Below, piece by piece: positions 24,903 to 29,279 of a stretch of DNA of 29,279 nucleotides. Every line of letters begins with the position of its first letter. The first letter of the stretch is position 1. The notes under the pieces were generated by a model that saw nothing but the letters and a program-made list of their open reading frames with translations, did not search any database and had not been told where the DNA came from. A program made the position numbers and the translations under genes. Origin of the DNA: Chitinophagaceae bacterium UBA2793 (lineage in GTDB: Bacteria > Bacteroidota > Bacteroidia > Chitinophagales > Chitinophagaceae); assembly GCA_002352045.1 (NCBI GenBank), contig DEHT01000073.1:13130-42408 (forward strand). The letters are read 5' to 3'.

Positions 24903-25322
24903 TTACCTCAGCCTGTTACTCTCCTTAATAATTTTCTCATCATGATTAATACCTTTTGCTGCCAAAAAAAGAAAGAATGCAGTACAGGCTTGCAGCAAAG
25001 CAGTAAGAGCGTATGCGCCATTTACAAAGTCTTTCGATTTGGTATAGTATAAAAATATTAATAACACTTCCAGTATAATGCAAAGCAAACTTAACCTTAA
25101 TTGCAGCTTTCTGTTTTTATATAAAAAAATACAAATGAGTGTGGTAATGCCTATTGCAGAAGAAAGCAAAATTAATGGAATGCTGAAAGTGCCATTGAGG
25201 TTTTCAAAAGTGGTAAAGTTTTTTGAATCGGTATAATTACCCGTATAGAATGGAAATTTTAAACTTAAGAAGGTACATGCCGATGCCAGTAATAACCATA
25301 CCGATTGAATGCGTTGTAACAT
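24903..25322 (-). CDS. DUF4293 domain-containing membrane protein
   Basis: 139 residues with four hydrophobic helices (about 5-22, 45-67, 75-92 and 100-122). The opening MLQRIQSVWLLLASACTFLS is typical of the Bacteroidota-specific DUF4293 family. Function is unknown; location is the inner membrane. It lies downstream of glyA on the same strand with an 85-base gap containing a hairpin, and it is followed by a terminator at 24684-24724. The charged C-terminal tail (DEKIIKESNRLR) is probably cytoplasmic. Confidence 0.82.
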   Translation of the reverse strand: MLQRIQSVWLLLASACTFLSLKFPFYTGNYTDSKNFTTFENLNGTFSIPLILLSSAIGITTLICIFLYKNRKLQLRLSLLCIILEVLLIFLYYTKSKDFVNGAYALTALLQACTAFFLFLAAKGINHDEKIIKESNRLR

Positions 25323-25350
25323 ATAAATTGTTTAAGTGTTTTAGTTATAT

Positions 25351-25408
25351 ATACTTTGAAAGTTGTTTAATTAGCTTCGAGTCATTAGCCACTAACTTTT
25401 CAAAGTAT
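25351..25408 (-). repeat. Inverted repeat at the 3' end of glyA
   Basis: ATACTTTGAAAGTT (25351-25364) pairs with AACTTTTCAAAGTAT (25394-25408) over 14 pairs with one bulged base, with a 29-base loop. The right arm runs into the glyA stop codon (25408-25410). The stem is AT-rich and lacks a T-run, so it is more likely an RNA stabiliser or weak terminator between glyA and the DUF4293 gene. Confidence 0.45.
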
Positions 25409-26688
25409 TAATTTAGTTCAGGATACAATGGAAATTGTTTCATAAAGTTTTTCACGTCGGCTTTAACCGTAGCAATTACAGCTTCATCGTCAATATTCAT
25501 CAGCACATTATCAATAAAGTTTACCACCGTTTGCATGTGTTCTTCCTTCATACCCCTGGTAGTAATTGCAGGAACACCAATGCGAATACCGCTTGTAACA
25601 AACGGGCTTTTATCGTCATAAGGAACGGCATTTTTATTGAGCGTAATGTGTGCCTTATCCAAAGTTTCCTGCGCTTTTTTACCGGTAATATTTTTATTTC
25701 TCAGGTCAATTAGCATTAAATGATTATCGGTGCCACCACTAATTATTTGATAACCTTTTTCTACAAATGCTTTAGCCATGGCTTGTGCATTTTTTTGAAT
25801 TTGTTTTGCATAGGCTGTGTATTCATCGGTAAGCAGTTCGCCAAAAGCTACTGCCTTTGCAGCAATCACATGTTCAAGCGGGCCGCCCTGTATTCCTGGG
25901 AATACAGCCATGTCGAGCAGGTTGCTCATCATGCGAATATTTCCTTTTACATCTTTTAAACCAAAGGGATTTTCAAAATCTTTTTTCATTAAAATAATTC
26001 CACCTCTTGGCCCACGCAATGTTTTATGAGTGGTGCTGGTAACAATATGGCAATGCTCAAAAGGAGAACTCAGCAAGCCTTTGCAAATTAAACCTGCAGG
26101 GTGAGCCATGTCGCACATTAAAAAAGCACCCACTTCATCGGCAACTTTTCTCATGCGGGCATAGTCAATATCTCTGCTGTAGGCCGAAGCGCCGGCAATA
26201 ATTAATTTGGGTTTTTCGGCCCTGGCTTTTTCTTCCAGCATTTCATAATCAATAAGACCGGTATCTTTTTTTACGGTATAAAAATGCGGTACATATAATT
26301 TGCCGGAAAAATTTACAGGTGAGCCATGCGTTAAGTGCCCGCCCATGCTAAGGTCGAGCCCTAAAATTTTATCTCCGGGTTGCAATAATGCCAGCAGTAC
26401 TGCGGCATTGGCCTGTGCACCACTGTGCGGCTGCACGTTGGCATAGTCGCAATTAAACGCCTGCTTAATTCTGTCAATTGCCAGTTGTTCTATTTCGTCC
26501 ACCACTTCACAACCGCCATAATATCTTCTGCCCGGGTAGCCCTCTGCATATTTATTGGTAAGCGATGTTCCCATTGCCTGCATCACCTGCAAACTGGTAA
26601 AATTTTCACTCGCTATCAATTCAATTCCCTCTCTTTGTCTTTGTAATTCTTTATCTATTAAATTAAAAATGGTGGTATCTCTTTGCAT
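25408..26688 (-). CDS. glyA: Serine hydroxymethyltransferase
   Basis: 426-residue PLP enzyme interconverting serine and glycine with transfer of a one-carbon unit to tetrahydrofolate. The PLP lysine is K222 in TSTTHKTLRGPRGG. Other family blocks are ELIASENFTS near the N-terminus, NKYAEGYPGRRYYGGCEVVD and HPAGLICKGLL. The length and ATG start are typical. It is divergent from the nucleotidyltransferase gene, with a 174-base gap in which I see no convincing promoter box. The DUF4293 gene follows on the same strand. Confidence 0.96.
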   Translation of the reverse strand: MQRDTTIFNLIDKELQRQREGIELIASENFTSLQVMQAMGTSLTNKYAEGYPGRRYYGGCEVVDEIEQLAIDRIKQAFNCDYANVQPHSGAQANAAVLLALLQPGDKILGLDLSMGGHLTHGSPVNFSGKLYVPHFYTVKKDTGLIDYEMLEEKARAEKPKLIIAGASAYSRDIDYARMRKVADEVGAFLMCDMAHPAGLICKGLLSSPFEHCHIVTSTTHKTLRGPRGGIILMKKDFENPFGLKDVKGNIRMMSNLLDMAVFPGIQGGPLEHVIAAKAVAFGELLTDEYTAYAKQIQKNAQAMAKAFVEKGYQIISGGTDNHLMLIDLRNKNITGKKAQETLDKAHITLNKNAVPYDDKSPFVTSGIRIGVPAITTRGMKEEHMQTVVNFIDNVLMNIDDEAVIATVKADVKNFMKQFPLYPELN

Positions 26689-26862
26689 TGTATTGATTTA
26701 AGAACGCAAATATAAGTTACCGGCTTAATAACTGGTAGTAAGTTTATGGGGTTTGTAAAACCCGATGTGTATTTTCTACATATAATTTATGTACTTTCAC
26801 CGTCCAATAAATGAGAAAATCATTATAAAGAAATTCTTCATAAGGAAGATGATGATATACAA

Positions 26863-27870
26863 ATGAAAGCCATTATACCTGTTGCAGGGGCGGGCACTAA
26901 ACTTCGCCCACATACATATACACAACCCAAAGCATTGATTCCTCTTGCCGGGAAAACTATTTTAAGCATTATTGTAGATCAGCTAAAAGATGCCGGCATC
27001 AAAGATTTTATTTTCATTATTGGATACCTGGGCGATAAAATTCAGGATTATGTGTTGGATAATTATCCCGAGTTGAACTGCAGTTTTGTAACCCAAAGCG
27101 AACGATATGGTGTGGGCCATGCGGTAGAACTGGCCGATGATTTAATTGGCGACGACGAACTATTAATTGTGCTGGGCGATACCATTGCCGAATACGATAT
27201 ACAAGAGGTAATTCAATCTCCTTACTCAGCATTGGGCATTAAACGAGTGGACGACCCAAGAGGATTTGGAGTGGCCGAAGTGGACGAAGAAACCGGGTTT
27301 ATTACAAGAGTTGTAGAAAAGCCCTCCATACCAAAAAGCAATCTTGCTTTGGTAGGGGTTTATAAAATTAAAGAAACCAAAAAATTGTTTGAATGCCTGG
27401 AAGATTTAATTGTCAATAAGCGCAACCCCTACGATGAATTCAGCCTTACAGAAGCGCTGGAATGTATGATACAAAAAGGGGCAAAATTTCAACCCTTTAA
27501 AGTTACCAACTGGTTCGATTGTGGTAAAAAAGAATCCATACTTGAATCCAACGCCATATTATTAAAAAAATTCGGCAACCATATTCAACAAGATCACCAT
27601 TTCCAAAATACCATTATTATTCCACCGGTAAGTATCGGTGAAGGTTGTGTAATTCAAAATTCGGTAATTGGCCCCAATGTGGCTATTGGCGATAATGCTA
27701 CCATTCAACATTCCATAGTTAAAGACTCTATTATTGGAGCCTACTCTCACTTATTTGAAATTGTTTTAAACAGTTCGCTCATTGGCAGCGATGTAGAAGT
27801 AAAAGGCGTGAGCCGCAACCTTAACATTGGGGATAATACCGCCATTGACCTTGGTGGCAATATTCGATAA
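26863..27870 (+). CDS. Sugar-phosphate nucleotidyltransferase with left-handed beta-helix tail
   Basis: 335 residues. The N-terminal nucleotidyltransferase domain (about 2-235) has the signature AGAGTKLRPHTYTQPKALIP, where lysine replaces the more usual arginine of GTRLRP, and the metal-binding aspartate in LLIVLGDTIAEYD. The C-terminal part (about 250-325) shows hexapeptide repeats (VSIGEGCVIQNSVIGPNVAIGDNATI) that form a left-handed beta-helix, as in long RmlA-like and GlmU-like enzymes. It would make an NDP-sugar such as dTDP- or UDP-glucose; the exact sugar cannot be read. The ATG follows AAGGAAG, one of the few Shine-Dalgarno-like sequences here. Confidence 0.85.
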   Translation: MKAIIPVAGAGTKLRPHTYTQPKALIPLAGKTILSIIVDQLKDAGIKDFIFIIGYLGDKIQDYVLDNYPELNCSFVTQSERYGVGHAVELADDLIGDDELLIVLGDTIAEYDIQEVIQSPYSALGIKRVDDPRGFGVAEVDEETGFITRVVEKPSIPKSNLALVGVYKIKETKKLFECLEDLIVNKRNPYDEFSLTEALECMIQKGAKFQPFKVTNWFDCGKKESILESNAILLKKFGNHIQQDHHFQNTIIIPPVSIGEGCVIQNSVIGPNVAIGDNATIQHSIVKDSIIGAYSHLFEIVLNSSLIGSDVEVKGVSRNLNIGDNTAIDLGGNIR

Positions 27871-27938
27871 TAATAAAGTGGATATGTGTATAAATTGAGC
27901 CGCTTCATGCTTTTCAATTACCCTAATTTGTAATCCGT

Positions 27939-28883
27939 ATGCAGGCTTCATCAAAAAAAATTACTGATTTATTTGGTATAGAAAAACCCATCATCCAGGC
28001 AGGAATGATTTGGACAAGCGGTTGGCGATTGGCCAGCGCCGTTAGCAATGCCGGTGGTTTGGGTATGTTGGGTAGCGGCAGTATGTATCCACACATATTA
28101 TTGGAACATATTCAAAAATACAAACAGACAAGTAGCAAACCATTTGCCGTTAATCTTCCTTTGCTGTATACCGATATTGATAAACACATCAAAACAATTA
28201 TTGATGAGCAGGTGCCCATTGTTTTTAGCAGTGCAGGCAATCCAAAAACATATACTTCGTTATTAAAACAACATGGAATTAAAGTGGTGCATGTGGTAAG
28301 CAGCAGCAAGTTTGCATTAAAAGCCCAGGATGCCGGTTGCGATGCAGTGGTAGCCGAAGGCTTTGAAGCAGGCGGGCACAATGGAAGAGAAGAAACCACT
28401 ACCATGGTACTTATTCCGGCGGTTTGCGAAAAAGTTTCTATACCGGTGATTGCGGCGGGAGGCATTGCCACCGGCAGGCAAATGTTAGCCGCCATGGTTT
28501 TGGGTGCATCTGCGGTGCAAATAGGCAGCAGGTTTGTAGCCAGCCCCGAAGCATCGAGCCATATTAATTTTAAAAATGCGGTGCTGGATGCGCAGGAGGG
28601 CGATACCATTCTTTCGTTAAAAGAACTAACTCCGGTTAGGCTTTTAAAAAATGAATTTTACAATAAGGTGGAAGCCGCCTATGCCGAATGTGCCAATAAA
28701 GAAACGCTTGCATCGCTTTTAGGAAAAGGCAGGGCAAAGCTCGGTATGTTTGAAGGTAATTTGCAGGATGGAGAATTGGAAATAGGCCAGGTGAGCAGCA
28801 TTATTCATCAACTAAAACCGGCAAAGGAAATTGTAGAGGAAATATGGAATGAGTACAATACGCTCAAAAACGCAATGGTTTAA
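27939..28883 (+). CDS. Nitronate monooxygenase / FabK-like FMN oxidoreductase
   Basis: 314-residue TIM-barrel flavoprotein. Landmarks are PIIQAGMIWTSGWRLASAVSNAGG (first strand, starting about residue 17), EGFEAGGHNGR (about 140), IPVIAAGGIATGRQM (about 168-182) and VQIGSRFVASPEA (about 192-204). These motifs are shared by nitronate monooxygenases (2-nitropropane dioxygenases), which oxidise toxic alkyl nitronates, and by the enoyl-ACP reductase FabK. No fatty-acid genes are nearby, so I favour the former only slightly. It starts with ATG 68 bases after the nucleotidyltransferase. Confidence 0.85.
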   Translation: MQASSKKITDLFGIEKPIIQAGMIWTSGWRLASAVSNAGGLGMLGSGSMYPHILLEHIQKYKQTSSKPFAVNLPLLYTDIDKHIKTIIDEQVPIVFSSAGNPKTYTSLLKQHGIKVVHVVSSSKFALKAQDAGCDAVVAEGFEAGGHNGREETTTMVLIPAVCEKVSIPVIAAGGIATGRQMLAAMVLGASAVQIGSRFVASPEASSHINFKNAVLDAQEGDTILSLKELTPVRLLKNEFYNKVEAAYAECANKETLASLLGKGRAKLGMFEGNLQDGELEIGQVSSIIHQLKPAKEIVEEIWNEYNTLKNAMV

Positions 28884-28935
28884 TAAAACATTATATTTAC
28901 ACCCATTCAAACTTATCTAAACAACCCATTATAAA

Positions 28936-29279
28936 ATGCAGATTGCTATTCGCAAAGTTTTATTGAAATTTTGCTTTTTAATTATTTTGTTTTTGTGTGC
29001 ATTTGTCGCAACGGCACAGCCACCCATCGAAGGAACAGAAAATATTCCCATTGACCCTAAAAATTTATCGCAACCACAGTTACAGGCTTTGCTCGAAGAT
29101 CAAAACAGTGAAACCGGAAAAGACCGCAATGCCGAGTTGTTTAAAAACAATAAAATTGAAAAAGACAGTGTGGTGGGTGATGCCATCAGAAGCAGAGCTT
29201 ACAGCCCCAAAAATACTTATGGTGCCGATGTATTTGCCATGGCTGCCGTTACCGATTTAAGTGAACTCTCCACACCACC
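28936..29279 (+). CDS. Probable SLBB polysaccharide-export protein, N-terminal part (cut by window end)
   Basis: The frame is open from the ATG at 28936 to the window end (114 codons). The N-terminus is a signal peptide (LLKFCFLIILFLCAFVATAQ). A polar linker follows, and then SPKNTYGADVFAMAAVTDLS, a stretch I associate with Bacteroidota Wza-type SLBB proteins just before their polysaccharide export domain. The catalytic or SLBB domains themselves lie beyond the window, so the assignment is tentative. The sugar-nucleotidyltransferase 1 kb upstream on the same strand fits a surface-polysaccharide locus. Confidence 0.6.
   Translation, partial: MQIAIRKVLLKFCFLIILFLCAFVATAQPPIEGTENIPIDPKNLSQPQLQALLEDQNSETGKDRNAELFKNNKIEKDSVVGDAIRSRAYSPKNTYGADVFAMAAVTDLSELSTP

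Noticed and set aside
28997..29260. Plus-strand ORF MHLSQRHSHPSKEQK near the window end
   Set aside because: It is an out-of-frame shadow of the SLBB-like gene that opens at 28936 with a signal peptide and continues past the window.
1..29279. CRISPR arrays, tRNA or rRNA genes, insertion sequences
   Set aside because: No regularly spaced direct repeats, cloverleaf arms, rRNA-like stretches or transposase motifs were seen on either strand by reading.

Overview
The window looks like chromosome of a Bacteroidota bacterium, most likely a Chitinophagaceae-type member of the Chitinophagia. The sequence is AT-rich by eye. Shine-Dalgarno sequences are largely absent. Several intergenic regions carry TAnnTTTG-like -7 boxes. 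There is a secreted protein with a Por/type IX C-terminal sorting domain, a DUF4293 protein, and Bacteroidota-style LysM, vWA and SLBB proteins. No insertion sequence, phage gene, CRISPR array, tRNA or rRNA gene was found.

Layout: (1) 1-2948, plus strand: the end of a LysM cell-wall protein, hypoxanthine phosphoribosyltransferase (hpt), and a secreted YfbK-like vWA protein. (2) 2950-10613, minus strand: a cytochrome c-type nitric oxide reductase operon, norC-norB-norQ-norD-norE-norF. It is followed on the same strand by a YhbP/UPF0306-like flavin split-barrel protein and a 596-residue unrecognised protein whose core reads like a nitronate monooxygenase/FabK TIM barrel. A strong hairpin with a T-run lies between norB and norQ. 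A palindrome plus a perfect -7 box lies upstream of norC. (3) 10614-11190: a gene-free stretch with a hairpin, a large nested palindromic repeat and the panD terminator. (4) 11191-16545: panD, a cyclophilin lipoprotein, a GNAT acetyltransferase, an ECF-type sigma factor and uvrA. (5) 16752-17531: a small secreted protein of unknown function. (6) 17545-22551, minus strand: the threonine operon thrA-thrB-thrC, preceded by a short threonine/isoleucine-rich leader peptide and RNA hairpins, a clear amino-acid attenuation architecture. (7) 22748-26688, minus strand: an ELWxxDGT-repeat secreted protein, DUF4293 and glyA. (8) 26863-29279, plus strand: a sugar-nucleotidyltransferase, a nitronate monooxygenase/FabK-like enzyme and the start of a probable SLBB polysaccharide-export protein cut by the window edge.

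How the genes work together: NorC and NorB would reduce NO to N2O. NorQ and NorD are the AAA+/vWA pair that activates NorB, and NorE and NorF are small membrane partners. The two trailing flavoprotein-like genes are candidates for an undescribed accessory function. The thr genes make threonine from aspartate, and the leader peptide should sense charged tRNA-Thr/Ile. GlyA supplies glycine and one-carbon units.

The most notable items are the threonine leader peptide, which is too short for ordinary gene calling; the nor-linked flavoprotein pair; the hairpin between norB and norQ; the candidate operator at norC; and the nested palindromic repeat at 10989-11127.
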